Shown: positions 18,949-29,409, numbered from the stretch's first letter. The stretch is 64,000 nt of DNA from Roseivivax jejudonensis (GCF_900172265.1 NZ_FWFK01000001.1:620001-684000), one strand, 5' to 3'. A program made the numbers and translations. The notes: a model not told the origin generated them from the letters alone.

Positions 18949-20685
18949 ATGCCGCAGCCGGACAACGAAAAGGGACTGGACGAGCTGCGCGCGGCCCGGC
19001 GCGAAAGCCGGCCCTATTTCTGGTTCGTCGGGATCTTCAGCTTCTTCGTGAACCTGCTGATGCTGACCGGCCCGCTCTACATGCTGCAGGTCTACGATCG
19101 CGTGCTCGGCTCGCGCTCCGTCGCGACGCTCGTCGCACTGTCGGTGCTCGTGGTGTTCCTCTACGGCATGATGGGGCTTCTGGACTACACCAGGGGTCGC
19201 GTGATGGGCCGGGTCGCGGCACGGTTCCAGTCGAAGCTCGACACCCGTGTCTTCGACGCGGTGGTGCGGCGCTCCGCCACGCAACCCGACGAACTGGCGG
19301 CGACCGGTCTGCGCGACCTCGAATCGATCCAGCGCCTGATGTCATCGCCGGTGCTGATGGCGTTCTTCGACATTCCGTGGACGCCGGTTTTCCTGTTCGG
19401 AATCGCGCTGTTTCACCCCTGGCTCGGGGCGCTCGCCGTCACCGGCGGCGCGGTACTGATCGCAATCACGGTCGTGAACCAGTTCGTCACCCGCAACCCG
19501 ACGCTGAAATCCAACGTCGCGACCATGCAGGCCGAACGGATCTCGGACCAGCTTCGACAGGAATCCGAGATGGTGCAGGCGCTCGGGATGCGCCGCGCCG
19601 CCTTCCTGCGCTGGAACGACGCGCGGGCCAAGTCGCTGCAGGGGCAGATCGGCTCGTCCGACCTTACCAGTTCGTTCACGACGCTGACGCGGACCCTGCG
19701 CCTCCTGCTGCAATCCGCGATGCTCGGCCTCGGCGCCTACCTCGTGCTGCAGGGCGAACTGACGCCCGGCGCGATGATCGCCGGGTCGATCCTGATGGGC
19801 CGCGCGCTTGCGCCGATCGAGCTCGCTATCGGCCAATGGGCGCTGGTGCAGCGCGCGCGCAAGGGCTGGAAGAACCTCGCACAGCTCCTGTCCGAGGTGC
19901 CACCGGAGTCACAGCGCCACGACCTGCCGCGCCCCCGCGCCAAGATCGAGGTCCAGCAACTGACGGTCGTGCCACCCGGAGAAAGCCAGGCGTCGCTGCG
20001 CATCGTCAACTTCACGCTCGAGCCCGGCCACGCGCTTGGCGTGATCGGGCCCTCGGGAGCCGGCAAATCGACGCTCGCGCGCGCCCTGACCGGGGTGTGG
20101 CGCCCGGCTGGCGGCAAGATCCGGCTCGACGGTGCGACTCTCGATCAGTACGGGCCGGACGTCCTTGGCCAGCACATCGGCTACCTGCCGCAACGGGTCA
20201 CGCTGTTCGACGGGACGATCGCCGAGAACATTGCGCGGCTGTCCACCGCGCCCGACGACGCCGCCGTCGTCGAGGCCGCCAAGAAGGCCGCGGCACACGA
20301 GATGATCCTGAAGCTACCCGAAGGCTACAACACCCGGGTCACCGCTGCCGGCGGCCGGTTGTCGGGCGGCCAGATGCAGCGCATCGGTCTCGCCCGCGCC
20401 ATGTACGGAGATCCGGTGATCCTCGTTCTCGACGAGCCCAATTCCAACCTCGACAACGAGGGCAGCCAGGCGGTCAATCAGGCGATCCGCCGGATGAAGG
20501 AAGAGGGCAAATCGGTTCTCATCATGGCGCATCGCCCCGCCGCGATCGTCGAATGCGACATGCTCCTGATGCTCGAGGGCGGCGCCCGCGCGGCCTTCGG
20601 TCCGAAGGACGAAGTGCTGCGTTCGATGGTGAAGAACCACGACGAAATCCAGAAGACGGCCGCGATGCCGGGAGGCGTGCGATGA
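18949..20685 (+). CDS. Type I secretion system permease/ATPase (PrtD/HlyB-type)
   Basis: 578-residue ABC exporter half. The N-terminal 300 residues contain about six transmembrane segments (FWFVGIFSFFVNLLMLTGPLYMLQVYDRVLGSRS). The ATPase domain at about 330-560 has Walker A GPSGAGKST, signature LSGGQMQRI, Walker B LVLDEPNSNLD and switch IMAHRPAA. There is no N-terminal peptidase domain, so it is the RTX/protease-secreting type rather than a bacteriocin exporter. It overlaps the membrane-fusion gene by 4 nt (ATGA). No outer-membrane TolC partner or RTX substrate is encoded nearby. Confidence 0.9.
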   Translation: MPQPDNEKGLDELRAARRESRPYFWFVGIFSFFVNLLMLTGPLYMLQVYDRVLGSRSVATLVALSVLVVFLYGMMGLLDYTRGRVMGRVAARFQSKLDTRVFDAVVRRSATQPDELAATGLRDLESIQRLMSSPVLMAFFDIPWTPVFLFGIALFHPWLGALAVTGGAVLIAITVVNQFVTRNPTLKSNVATMQAERISDQLRQESEMVQALGMRRAAFLRWNDARAKSLQGQIGSSDLTSSFTTLTRTLRLLLQSAMLGLGAYLVLQGELTPGAMIAGSILMGRALAPIELAIGQWALVQRARKGWKNLAQLLSEVPPESQRHDLPRPRAKIEVQQLTVVPPGESQASLRIVNFTLEPGHALGVIGPSGAGKSTLARALTGVWRPAGGKIRLDGATLDQYGPDVLGQHIGYLPQRVTLFDGTIAENIARLSTAPDDAAVVEAAKKAAAHEMILKLPEGYNTRVTAAGGRLSGGQMQRIGLARAMYGDPVILVLDEPNSNLDNEGSQAVNQAIRRMKEEGKSVLIMAHRPAAIVECDMLLMLEGGARAAFGPKDEVLRSMVKNHDEIQKTAAMPGGVR

Positions 20686-21986
20686 GCGACAAGACCCAGT
20701 TTTCGCTGCGGGGCCCGATGATCCTCGGGCTTGCCGTGCTGTGCCTGCTCGTCGGGGGCTTCGGCACTTGGGCGGCGACCACGAACATTTCCGGCGCCAT
20801 CATCGCCGGCGGCCAGATCGAGGTCGACCAGAACCGACAGGTCGTCCAGCATCCGGACGGCGGGGTGGTGTCCGACATCCTCGTCGACGAAGGCGACACG
20901 GTCGAGGCCGGCGACGTCCTGATCCGGCTCGATCCGACGCTGCTGCTGTCCGAGCTGACGATCATCGAGGACCAGTATTTCGAACTGATGGCCCGCCGCG
21001 CCCGGCTGCAGGCAGAGCGCGACGAGAACGACAGCATCACCTTTCCCGACGAGGTGCTAGAGATTGCCGAAAACGATCCGGAGATCGCCGACGCCGTCGA
21101 GGGGCAACGCAATCTCTTTAACGCGCGAAACGAAAGCATCGCCCGAGAGGTCGAGCAGCTCGAGAAACGCGCACAGCAGACCAGCGACCAGATCCTCGGG
21201 ATCGAGGCGCAGCAGGAAGCCCTCGGCCGCCAGCTCGAGCTGATCGAGAGCGAGCTTTCGGATCAGCAATCGCTGCTCGACCGCGGCCTCGCGCAGGCCA
21301 GCCGGGTTCTGTCACTCCAGCGCGAACAGGCAAACCTGTCCGGCCGCGTGGGCGAATTGCGCGCCTCCAAGGCACAGGCCGAGGGCCGCGTCACCGAGAT
21401 CGAGATCGAGCAGATCAAGCTGCGGAACCAGCGCCGCGAGCAGGCGATCACCGAACTGCGTGACCTGCAATACCGCGAACGCGAACTGGCCGAGGAGCGC
21501 CGCGCGCTGCGCGAGCGTCTGTCGCGGCTCGACATCACAGCGCCGGTCGGCGGCGTCGTCTACGGGCTGCAGGTGTTCACCCCCCGCTCGGTGATCCGGT
21601 CCGCCGACCCGGTCATGTATATCGTGCCGCAGGATCGCCCCCTTATCATCACCGCGCAGGTGCCGCCGATCCATATCGACCAGCTCTTCGCCGGGCAGGA
21701 CGTGACTCTGCGCTTTTCGGCGCTCGATCAGCGGCAGACGCCCGAACTCTTCGGCAACGTGACGCAGGTGTCCGCCGACGCATTCACCAACGAAGATAGC
21801 GGCCAGAGCTACTACCGCGCCGAGATCATGCTGTCGGAAGGCCAGATCGACCGCTTGCCCGAGGGCGTGACGCTGATCCCCGGGATGCCGGTCGAGGCGT
21901 TCGTGCGCACCGCCGACCGCACGCCGCTCGCCTATCTCGTGAAACCCTTCACCGACTACTTCGCCAAGGCGTTCCGCGAGAGCTGA
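20682..21986 (+). CDS. Type I secretion membrane-fusion protein (HlyD/PrtE family)
   Basis: 434 residues. A single membrane anchor near the N-terminus (PMILGLAVLCLLVGGFGTWAATT) leads to a lipoyl-like half (QVVQHPDGGVVSDILVDEGDTVEAGDVLIRLDP), long coiled-coil hairpins at about 90-290 rich in Glu, Gln and Leu, the second lipoyl half (RLDITAPVGGVVYGLQVFT) and a beta-barrel end. It spans the periplasm and links the ATPase at 18949-20685 to an outer-membrane channel. The start overlaps the preceding stop. Confidence 0.9.
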   Translation: MSDKTQFSLRGPMILGLAVLCLLVGGFGTWAATTNISGAIIAGGQIEVDQNRQVVQHPDGGVVSDILVDEGDTVEAGDVLIRLDPTLLLSELTIIEDQYFELMARRARLQAERDENDSITFPDEVLEIAENDPEIADAVEGQRNLFNARNESIAREVEQLEKRAQQTSDQILGIEAQQEALGRQLELIESELSDQQSLLDRGLAQASRVLSLQREQANLSGRVGELRASKAQAEGRVTEIEIEQIKLRNQRREQAITELRDLQYRERELAEERRALRERLSRLDITAPVGGVVYGLQVFTPRSVIRSADPVMYIVPQDRPLIITAQVPPIHIDQLFAGQDVTLRFSALDQRQTPELFGNVTQVSADAFTNEDSGQSYYRAEIMLSEGQIDRLPEGVTLIPGMPVEAFVRTADRTPLAYLVKPFTDYFAKAFRES

Positions 21987-22120
21987 GGCTGACGCGCGGG
22001 GCAAGTGTCCGGGCGATCGGTCGCAGCAAAAAAAGCCGAAGCTCGGCCGCGAAAAGGGCTCGCGACCCGGCGTGCCCTTGCCTACCGTCGCGGTGAGACA
22101 TCGAACCGGAAGGCCAGAGC

Positions 22121-22585
22121 ATGACCCACGCCATCGAAACGCGACTCGTCGAAAAGGGCTACCACCTGCCCGAGGCGCCCGCACCCGCGGCGAACTACGT
22201 GCCCTACGTCAAGGTTGGACAGACGCTTTACGTGTCCGGCCAGATCAGCCAGCGCCCGGACGGCCTCGTGACTGGCAAGCTCGGCGACAGCATGTCGGTC
22301 GAGGAAGGCGCGGAGGCCGCGCGGCTGTGCGCGCTGTCCCTGCTGGCGCAGGTCAAGGCCGCCTGCGACGGCGATCTCGCGCGGCTCAAGCGCGTCGTGA
22401 AACTCACCGGCTTCGTCAATTCGACGCCAGACTTCATCGACCAGCCCAAGGTGATCAATGGCGCGTCCGACCTTCTGGGCGAGGTCGTGGGCACCGGCGG
22501 CGCGCATGCCCGATCGGCGGTGTCGGCCGCGTCGTTGCCGATGGGCGTCGCCGTCGAGATCGAGGGCATCTTCGAACTCGAATGA
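22121..22585 (+). CDS. ridA: RidA/YjgF-family enamine/imine deaminase-like protein
   Basis: 154 residues of the longer RidA subgroup: YVPYVKVGQTLYVSGQISQRPDGLVTGKLG, LLAQVKAACDGDLARLKRVVKLTGFVNST and a C-terminal GGAHARSAVSAASLPMGVAVEIEGIFEL with the arginine that binds the carboxylate of the substrate in RidA. Members hydrolyse reactive enamines released by PLP enzymes; subgroup members may have other roles. GGAAGG precedes the ATG. It is the first gene of a likely four-gene operon, overlapping the GDPD gene by 4 nt. Confidence 0.85.
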   Translation: MTHAIETRLVEKGYHLPEAPAPAANYVPYVKVGQTLYVSGQISQRPDGLVTGKLGDSMSVEEGAEAARLCALSLLAQVKAACDGDLARLKRVVKLTGFVNSTPDFIDQPKVINGASDLLGEVVGTGGAHARSAVSAASLPMGVAVEIEGIFELE

Positions 22586-23346
22586 CCGGCGCGCCCGCCT
22601 TGCCAGCGGTCTTTCTGGACCGCCCGCTCGCGCATCGCGCGCTGCACGACGCGTCCGCTGACCGTCCCGAGAACAGCCGCGCGGCCATTCGCGCGGCTGT
22701 GGAGGCCGGCTACGGGATCGAGATTGACCTGCAGCTTGCCGCCTGCGGCACCGCGATGGTCTTTCACGATTACGACTTGCGCCGCCTGACCGGCGTTCCG
22801 GGCCCGATCCGACAGCGCAGCGCGGCCGAACTCGCCGATCTGCGGCTGGGTGGCACCGCGGAGGGCATTCCGACCCTCGCCGAAGTGCTCGACCTCGTGG
22901 CCGGCCGGGTGCCGCTCCTGGTCGAGATCAAGGACCAGGACGGGCAGATGGGCCCGCGCATCGGCCTTCTCGAACAGGATGCGGCGCATGCGCTCGGCGG
23001 GTACGACGGTCCGGTCGCGGTCATGTCGTTCAATCCCAACAGCGTCATCGCGCTGGCCGATCTGGCGCCGGATATCCCGCGCGGGCTGACGACCTCTGCC
23101 TTCGCGCCCGAGGCGTGGCCGGCGCTGCGCGAAGAGGTCCGCGCGGCCCTGCGCCCGATCCCGCACATCATGGCCGCCGGCGCGTCCTTCGTGAGCCACG
23201 AGGCCGCCGACCTCGAGGCTCCGCGCATCGCGGAACTCAAGGCCGCGGGCCTGCCGATCCTGTGCTGGACCGTGCGGTCGCCCGAAGACGAGGCAGCGGC
23301 GCGGCGCGTGGCCGACAATATCACGTTCGAGGGATACGCCGCTTGA
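22582..23346 (+). CDS. Glycerophosphodiester phosphodiesterase family protein
   Basis: 254-residue cytoplasmic TIM-barrel protein with the GDPD signature: AHRALHDASADRPENSRAAI, GIEIDLQLAACGTAMVFHDYDLRRLTG (metal-binding Glu, Asp and the second catalytic His), then VEIKDQ, VMSFNP and CWTVRSPED. It should cleave glycerophosphodiesters to glycerol-3-phosphate and an alcohol. It overlaps ridA at its start and is followed after 46 nt by the GNAT/FemAB-like gene. Confidence 0.88.
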   Translation: MTGAPALPAVFLDRPLAHRALHDASADRPENSRAAIRAAVEAGYGIEIDLQLAACGTAMVFHDYDLRRLTGVPGPIRQRSAAELADLRLGGTAEGIPTLAEVLDLVAGRVPLLVEIKDQDGQMGPRIGLLEQDAAHALGGYDGPVAVMSFNPNSVIALADLAPDIPRGLTTSAFAPEAWPALREEVRAALRPIPHIMAAGASFVSHEAADLEAPRIAELKAAGLPILCWTVRSPEDEAAARRVADNITFEGYAA

Positions 23347-23392
23347 AGCCCTGCCCCGCGGGCACAGATCATGCCGCGGAAGGGAGCGCCCG

Positions 23393-24588
<1,196 letters not shown>

Positions 24589-24592
<4 letters not shown>

Positions 24593-24879
24593 GCGAGAAA
24601 CTGAGCGACACCGCCCGAGACACCATGCTGGCGCCGCTCTTCGAGAGCGGCTGGACGCTGACCGAGGGGCGGGACGCGATCACCAAGACGTTCAAGTTCG
24701 ACGACTTCGCGGATGCCTTCGGCTGGATGACCCGGGCCGCGATCTGGGCCGACAAGTGGGACCACCACCCGGAATGGTCGAACACCTACAACACGGTCGA
24801 GGTCACACTGACCAGCCACGACGTCGGCGGGCTGTCCTCGCGCGACGCGAAGCTCGCGCGGAAGATGGACGCGCTCTGA
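24589..24879 (+). CDS. phhB: Pterin-4a-carbinolamine dehydratase
   Basis: 96 residues with the full family motif: [27 protein letters not shown] followed by [26 protein letters not shown]. It dehydrates 4a-hydroxytetrahydrobiopterin to quinonoid dihydrobiopterin and can act as a dimerisation cofactor elsewhere. No aromatic amino acid hydroxylase is nearby, so the pathway partner is unclear. Its ATG overlaps the preceding stop (ATGA), placing it last in the ridA operon. Confidence 0.92.
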
Positions 24880-24961
24880 CAGCCGCGTGACGCGGTGCTG
24901 CGCGCGCCCCGCCACGCTGTCGCGGAGCCAGGCGCGCCATCCGCGCATCAGGTCCCGGACA

Positions 24962-24986
24962 CGCCGACCCGGACGTCGGGTCGGCG
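24962..24986. terminator. Stem-loop between convergent phhB and peroxiredoxin genes
   Basis: CGCCGACCCG and CGGGTCGGCG form a perfect 10-bp stem with a 5-nt loop, 15 nt past the peroxiredoxin stop. Neither strand has a T-run after it, so it may be a 3'-end stabiliser or weak bidirectional terminator. Confidence 0.45.
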
Positions 24987-25001
24987 CCAAAGACCCGGGA
25001 C

Positions 25002-25490
25002 TCAGATGGCTTCTGCCATTGCCTCGCCCGCCGAAACGTCGCACTGGCCCGGGCTTTCCTCGACATGGAGCACCTTCACGACGCCGCTTTCGACCAGCAT
25101 GGCGTAGCGGCGCGAGCGGTTGATGAGGCCGGCGGGCGGCGCGGTGAAATCCATCCCGATCGCCTGGGTGAAGGCGGATTCGGCGTCCGAGAGCATGGTG
25201 ATGCCCGCCGCTGTTGCGCCTGTCGCCTCTCCCCACGCGGCCATCACGAACGGATCGTTGACCGACACGCAGATGATCTCGTCCACGCCTTTTTCCTCCA
25301 GCGTGTCCTTCGTACGAATAAAGCTCGGCACGTGTGCGGAGTGGCAGGTCGGCGTATAGGCCCCCGGCACGGCGAAGATCACGACGCGGCGGCCGTCCAG
25401 CTTCTGACCCAGTTCCACCGGCTCCGGCCCGTCGTCGCCCAGCTTGACCAGCGTCGCGCCCGGCAGCGTGTCTCCTTCGGTGATCGGCAT
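25002..25490 (-). CDS. Peroxiredoxin, Prx5 subfamily
   Basis: 162 residues with the active-site segment VPGAYTPTCHSAHVPSF (peroxidatic Cys49 in PxxxTxxC) and a second cysteine at position 150 (ESPGQCDVSAGEAMAEAI) that could act in resolution or be glutathionylated. It reduces hydrogen and organic peroxides with a thiol donor. The ATG at 25490 has AGGGA upstream and fits the family start; the longer frame is not coding. It is divergent from the ferredoxin-reductase-like gene across 79 nt, so the two may share control. Confidence 0.92.
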   Translation of the reverse strand: MPITEGDTLPGATLVKLGDDGPEPVELGQKLDGRRVVIFAVPGAYTPTCHSAHVPSFIRTKDTLEEKGVDEIICVSVNDPFVMAAWGEATGATAAGITMLSDAESAFTQAIGMDFTAPPAGLINRSRRYAMLVESGVVKVLHVEESPGQCDVSAGEAMAEAI

Positions 25491-25569
25491 ACCCGTCCCT
25501 TCCTGTGATTGGTGTTCCCGTGCCCGGGCAAATAGGCTAGCCCGCCGAAAGGCAATGCAGGAGAGGATC

Positions 25570-26778
25570 ATGGAGCGGATCGTCGTCGTCGGAGCGGGCC
25601 AGGCCGGGGCATCTCTGGTGGCACGGTTGCGGGCCAAAGGGTTCGACGGCAGCCTGACGCTCGTGGGCGAAGAGCCGGTGCCGCCCTATCAGCGTCCGCC
25701 CCTGTCGAAGGCCTATCTCATGGGCGAAATGCCGGCCGAGCGGCTCTACCTTCGGCCCGAGAGCTTCTACGCCGAGCAAGGCATCGAGTTGCGGACCGGC
25801 GCGGCGGTGGAGGCGATCGACCGTGCGGCCCGAACGGTGCGGGTCGGCGCCGAGGCTTTGCCATACGACGCGCTGGCGCTGACCACGGGGTCGGTGCCGC
25901 GCCGTCTGCCCGCCGCAATCGGCGGAGACCTCGACGGTGTCGCCACCGTGCGCAACCTTGCCGATATCGACGCGATGGCGCACCGGTTCGGCACCGGTGC
26001 GCGCGTTCTCGTCGTTGGTGGCGGCTATATCGGGCTGGAGGCGGCGGCCGTCGCCGCGAAACGCGGGCTCGACGTCACACTGGTCGAGGCCGCGCCGCGG
26101 ATCCTGTCGCGCGTGGCCGCGCCCGAGACCTCCGACTACTTCCGCGCGCTGCACGCCGCGCACGGCGTGCGCATCGTGGAGGGAACGGGCCTCGTGCGGC
26201 TGGTCGGGACCGGCCACGTGACAGGCGCAGAGCTGTCGGACGGCACCGAGATCGCCATCGACTTCGCCGTGGTCGGCGTCGGGATCGCGCCCGCCACAGC
26301 CCTCGCGGAAGCGGCGGGCCTCGCGATCGACAACGGGATCGCGACGGACGCACTCGGCCGCACCTCCGACCCGGCGATCTGGGCCGCCGGCGACTGCGCG
26401 TCGTTTCCGCATGACGGCGGCCGGATGCGCCTGGAAAGCGTGGGCAACGCCATCGACCAGGCCGAGGCGGTCGCCGACAACATCCTCGGGGCCGAAACGC
26501 CTTATGTGCCGAAACCGTGGTTCTGGTCGGACCAGTACGACGTGAAGCTGCAGATCGCAGGGCTGGGCACCGGGGCGGACCGCGTGGTCGTCAGGCCCGG
26601 AGAAAACGGCGCGACGTCGCACTGGTATTTTCGCGGGGACGACCTCATCGCCGTCGACGCTATGAACGATCCGCGGGCCTACATGGTCGGAAAACGGATG
26701 ATCGAGGCCGGACGCTCTCCCGACCCCGCCACGGTCGGCGACCCCGCGACCGACCTCAAGGCGCTTTTGCGCGCATGA
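25570..26778 (+). CDS. FAD-dependent ferredoxin reductase-like oxidoreductase
   Basis: 402 residues, class of putidaredoxin/rubredoxin reductases: FAD motif VVVGAGQAGASLVARLR, PYQRPPLSK, TTGSVPRR, NAD motif VLVVGGGYIGLEAAAVA, and FAD motif AAGDCASFP. The C-terminal domain has WFWSDQYDVKLQIAGLG. It passes electrons from NAD(P)H to a ferredoxin for a P450 or dioxygenase; no such partner is adjacent. The ATG at 25570 follows GGAGAGG. It overlaps rsmD by 4 nt. Confidence 0.9.
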   Translation: MERIVVVGAGQAGASLVARLRAKGFDGSLTLVGEEPVPPYQRPPLSKAYLMGEMPAERLYLRPESFYAEQGIELRTGAAVEAIDRAARTVRVGAEALPYDALALTTGSVPRRLPAAIGGDLDGVATVRNLADIDAMAHRFGTGARVLVVGGGYIGLEAAAVAAKRGLDVTLVEAAPRILSRVAAPETSDYFRALHAAHGVRIVEGTGLVRLVGTGHVTGAELSDGTEIAIDFAVVGVGIAPATALAEAAGLAIDNGIATDALGRTSDPAIWAAGDCASFPHDGGRMRLESVGNAIDQAEAVADNILGAETPYVPKPWFWSDQYDVKLQIAGLGTGADRVVVRPGENGATSHWYFRGDDLIAVDAMNDPRAYMVGKRMIEAGRSPDPATVGDPATDLKALLRA

Positions 26779-27332
26779 GGATCGTGGCCGGGCGCCTCAG
26801 GGGCCGGACGCTCGCCAGCGTCGGGCGGGGGGATCCGGGCGCGCATCTGCGCCCGACCACCGACCGCGTGCGTGAGGCTCTGTTCAACATGCTGGCCGGT
26901 GGCCGCTTCGGCGATCCGTTCGCCGATGCGCGGGTGCTCGACCTGTTCGCCGGTACCGGCGCGCTCGGGATCGAGGCGCTGTCGCGCGGCGCGGCGCACG
27001 CCACCTTCGTCGACGACGGGCGCGCGGCGCAGCGGCTCTTGCGGGAGAATCTTCGCGCCCTCGACCTTGAGACGTCCTCCAGGATCATAGGGCGCGACGC
27101 GACCCGCCTGCCGCCCGCAGAGGCCGCGGCGACCCTCGTGTTCCTCGATCCGCCCTATGGCAAGGATCTGGGCGCCCGCGCCCTCACAGCCGCGCGGGCC
27201 GGCGGCTGGCTGGCCCCGGGGACGCTCGTGGTCTGGGAAGAGGCCGCGCCGCAACCGGCGCCCGAGGGGTTCGAGGCGCTGGAGAGTCGCCGCTACGGCG
27301 ACACGCACGTGACGCTGCTGACGGCCTGCTAG
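26775..27332 (+). CDS. rsmD: 16S rRNA (guanine(966)-N(2))-methyltransferase
   Basis: 185 residues: MRIVAGRLRGRTL, LRPTTDRVREALFNML, SAM motif VLDLFAGTGALGIEALSRGA and catalytic DPPYGK. It methylates the exocyclic amine of G966 in 16S rRNA. It overlaps the preceding gene at ATGA and meets the convergent MFS gene so closely that both stop codons lie within the same CTAG. Confidence 0.92.
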   Translation: MRIVAGRLRGRTLASVGRGDPGAHLRPTTDRVREALFNMLAGGRFGDPFADARVLDLFAGTGALGIEALSRGAAHATFVDDGRAAQRLLRENLRALDLETSSRIIGRDATRLPPAEAAATLVFLDPPYGKDLGARALTAARAGGWLAPGTLVVWEEAAPQPAPEGFEALESRRYGDTHVTLLTAC

Positions 27333-28522
27333 GCCCGGCCGGCGAGCACTGCCGCGCGGTGCGACCAGAGGATGTGGCACAGCACCCAGAGCGCCGCGAC
27401 ACCCCCGCCGATGCCAAGCGCGCCGAGACCGAAGCGCGCCAGAACCGCCCCGCCGACGGCCGACCCGATCGCCGCTCCGACGTAGATTGCCGCGGCATTG
27501 AGCGCGAGCACGACGCTCGCCTCGCCCGGGGCGATGGCCAGAAGGCGCACCTGCTGCGCCGCCATGAAGGACCAGCCCACCAGCGCCCACACCAACGCCA
27601 GCACGAAGACCGCTGCTTGCGGGTAGGGCAGACCCGAAAACACGGGCATGACGACGATCTGGCAGAGCGTCAGCACCACGAGTGTGCGGATCGCGCCAAG
27701 CCGGTCGGCCATCCAGCCGCCCATCAGGTTTCCCGCCACGGCGCCGCCGCCATAGATCACCAGAAGCGCGGTGATGCCGTCCCGGCCCCACCCCATCGTG
27801 TCGGTCAAAAGCGGCGTGAGGTAGGTGTAAAGGATGAAGACCGCCGCGAGGAACGACGCGGTAAAGAGCACCGCGCCCATCGCCAGACCGTCGCGCAGCA
27901 CGAGCCCGAGATCGCGCAGCGTGACCGGATCGAGCCGCAGTCCTTTCGGAACCCGCGTCCAGACCAGCGCGATGCCGGCCAGCGCGAGCGCGAGGATCAT
28001 CCAGAACGCGCCGCGCCAGCCGAAGGAATAGGCGATCCAGCCCCCGGCCGGCACGCCCGCGACCTGCGCCAGCGTCAGGCCGAACACCACGGCAGCCAGC
28101 GCGCGGCCTCGCATGGCAGGTGGCGTCAGAGCCGCCGCGACCGCCGCCGAGACCGGCGTGAACATGCCCGCACCGGCGGCCATGATCCCGCGCCCGGCCA
28201 TCAGCATCCAAAGCGACGGCGCCATCGCAGACACAAACGTTCCAATTGCAAAAACCAGAAGCCCGAAGGCCAGCACCCGGCGGCGCCCGATCCGTCCGGT
28301 GGCCGACACGAGAAGCGGCGAGAGCACGGCGTAGGCGATCGCGTAGACCGTCATAAGCCAGCCGGCCTCGGCCCGCGACACGCCAAAACCTTGCGCCACC
28401 GGCTCCAGAAGGCCGATGACCACGAACGCGCCCATGCCGATCACGAAGTTGCAGGCCGACAGCGTCCAGATCACGGACTGCGGCGCGCCCTCCTCGGCGG
28501 GCGCCGCCGCGGCGTCAACCAT
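27329..28522 (-). CDS. MFS drug/metabolite exporter (DHA1-type)
   Basis: 397 residues with about twelve transmembrane segments. Motif A-like sequence is LVSATGRIGRRRVLAFGLLVF, and motif C-like GLTLAQVAGVPAGGWIAYSFGWR marks a proton-driven antiporter. The substrate is not predictable. The ATG at 28522 overlaps the end of map by 8 nt, so it is in the map operon. Its 3' end overlaps rsmD by 4 nt. Confidence 0.88.
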   Translation of the reverse strand: MVDAAAAPAEEGAPQSVIWTLSACNFVIGMGAFVVIGLLEPVAQGFGVSRAEAGWLMTVYAIAYAVLSPLLVSATGRIGRRRVLAFGLLVFAIGTFVSAMAPSLWMLMAGRGIMAAGAGMFTPVSAAVAAALTPPAMRGRALAAVVFGLTLAQVAGVPAGGWIAYSFGWRGAFWMILALALAGIALVWTRVPKGLRLDPVTLRDLGLVLRDGLAMGAVLFTASFLAAVFILYTYLTPLLTDTMGWGRDGITALLVIYGGGAVAGNLMGGWMADRLGAIRTLVVLTLCQIVVMPVFSGLPYPQAAVFVLALVWALVGWSFMAAQQVRLLAIAPGEASVVLALNAAAIYVGAAIGSAVGGAVLARFGLGALGIGGGVAALWVLCHILWSHRAAVLAGRA

Positions 28523-29327
28523 AAGTCGGGTGGAAGCGCCCCGCGGGCGAGAGCGTGAAGATCTCCACCCCGTCGCCCGTCACGCCGACGGAGTGCTCGA
28601 ACTGCGCCGACAGGGACTTGTCGCGGGTCACCGCGGTCCAGTCGTCGGCAAGAACCTTGGTCTCGGGGCGGCCGAGGTTTACCATCGGCTCGATCGTGAA
28701 GAACATGCCCTCTTCGAGCACCGGACCGGTGCCTGCTCGCCCGTAGTGCAGCACGTTCGGCGGCGCGTGGAACACCCGGCCGAGCCCGTGGCCGCAGAAA
28801 TCCCGCACGACCGACATGCGCTGACCTTCCACGTAGCTCTGGATCGCATTGCCGATGTCACCGAAGGTATTGCCCGGCTTCACCGCCTCGATGCCGATCA
28901 TCAGGCTGTCATGCGTGACCTGGATCAGCCGTTCGGCGCGGCGGGGCAGCTTGCCGGCCACGTACATGCGGCTGGTGTCGCCATACCATCCATCGACGAT
29001 CACGGTGATGTCGATGTTGAGGATGTCGCCGTCCTTCAGCTTCTTGTCGCCGGGGATGCCGTGGCAGACCACATGGTTCACGCTGATGCAGGTGGCGTGC
29101 TGGTAGCCCTTGTAGCCGATTGTCGCGGAGGTCGCGCCTTCGTCGGTGATCCGGCCGCGAATGTAGTCGTCGATCGCGCCGGTCGTTTGCCCCGGCCAGA
29201 CACGCTCAGCCACCTCGTCGAGCAGCTGGGCCGCGAGGGCGCCGGCCCTGTGCATGCCGGCGAAGTCATCCCGATCGTAAATGCGGATCCCGTCCCGGGT
29301 CAGGCGGCCGCGCGCATCTTCGTCCAA
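28515..29327 (-). CDS. map: Methionine aminopeptidase, type I
   Basis: 270 residues. Metal ligands are in DGDILNIDITVIVDGWYGDTS (two Asp), GHGLGRVFH (His), FFTIEPMV (Glu) and SAQFEHSVG (Glu). It removes the initiator methionine. There is no ATG at the expected place: the TTG at 29327 gives MDEDARGRLTRDGIRIYDRD, fits the family N-terminus and has AAAGGGA 9 nt upstream. The open frame continues into the sfsA 3' end without a start that makes biological sense. It lies 82 nt after sfsA and is followed by the overlapping MFS gene. Confidence 0.9.
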   Translation of the reverse strand: MDEDARGRLTRDGIRIYDRDDFAGMHRAGALAAQLLDEVAERVWPGQTTGAIDDYIRGRITDEGATSATIGYKGYQHATCISVNHVVCHGIPGDKKLKDGDILNIDITVIVDGWYGDTSRMYVAGKLPRRAERLIQVTHDSLMIGIEAVKPGNTFGDIGNAIQSYVEGQRMSVVRDFCGHGLGRVFHAPPNVLHYGRAGTGPVLEEGMFFTIEPMVNLGRPETKVLADDWTAVTRDKSLSAQFEHSVGVTGDGVEIFTLSPAGRFHPTYG

Positions 29328-29409
29328 TTCCAGAATCCCTTTTGTTCCGTAGTTGTAGTGCGTCGGCGCGCCGATTTCCAGACCGATGCCGCAGTGCAGC
29401 TTGACAAGT

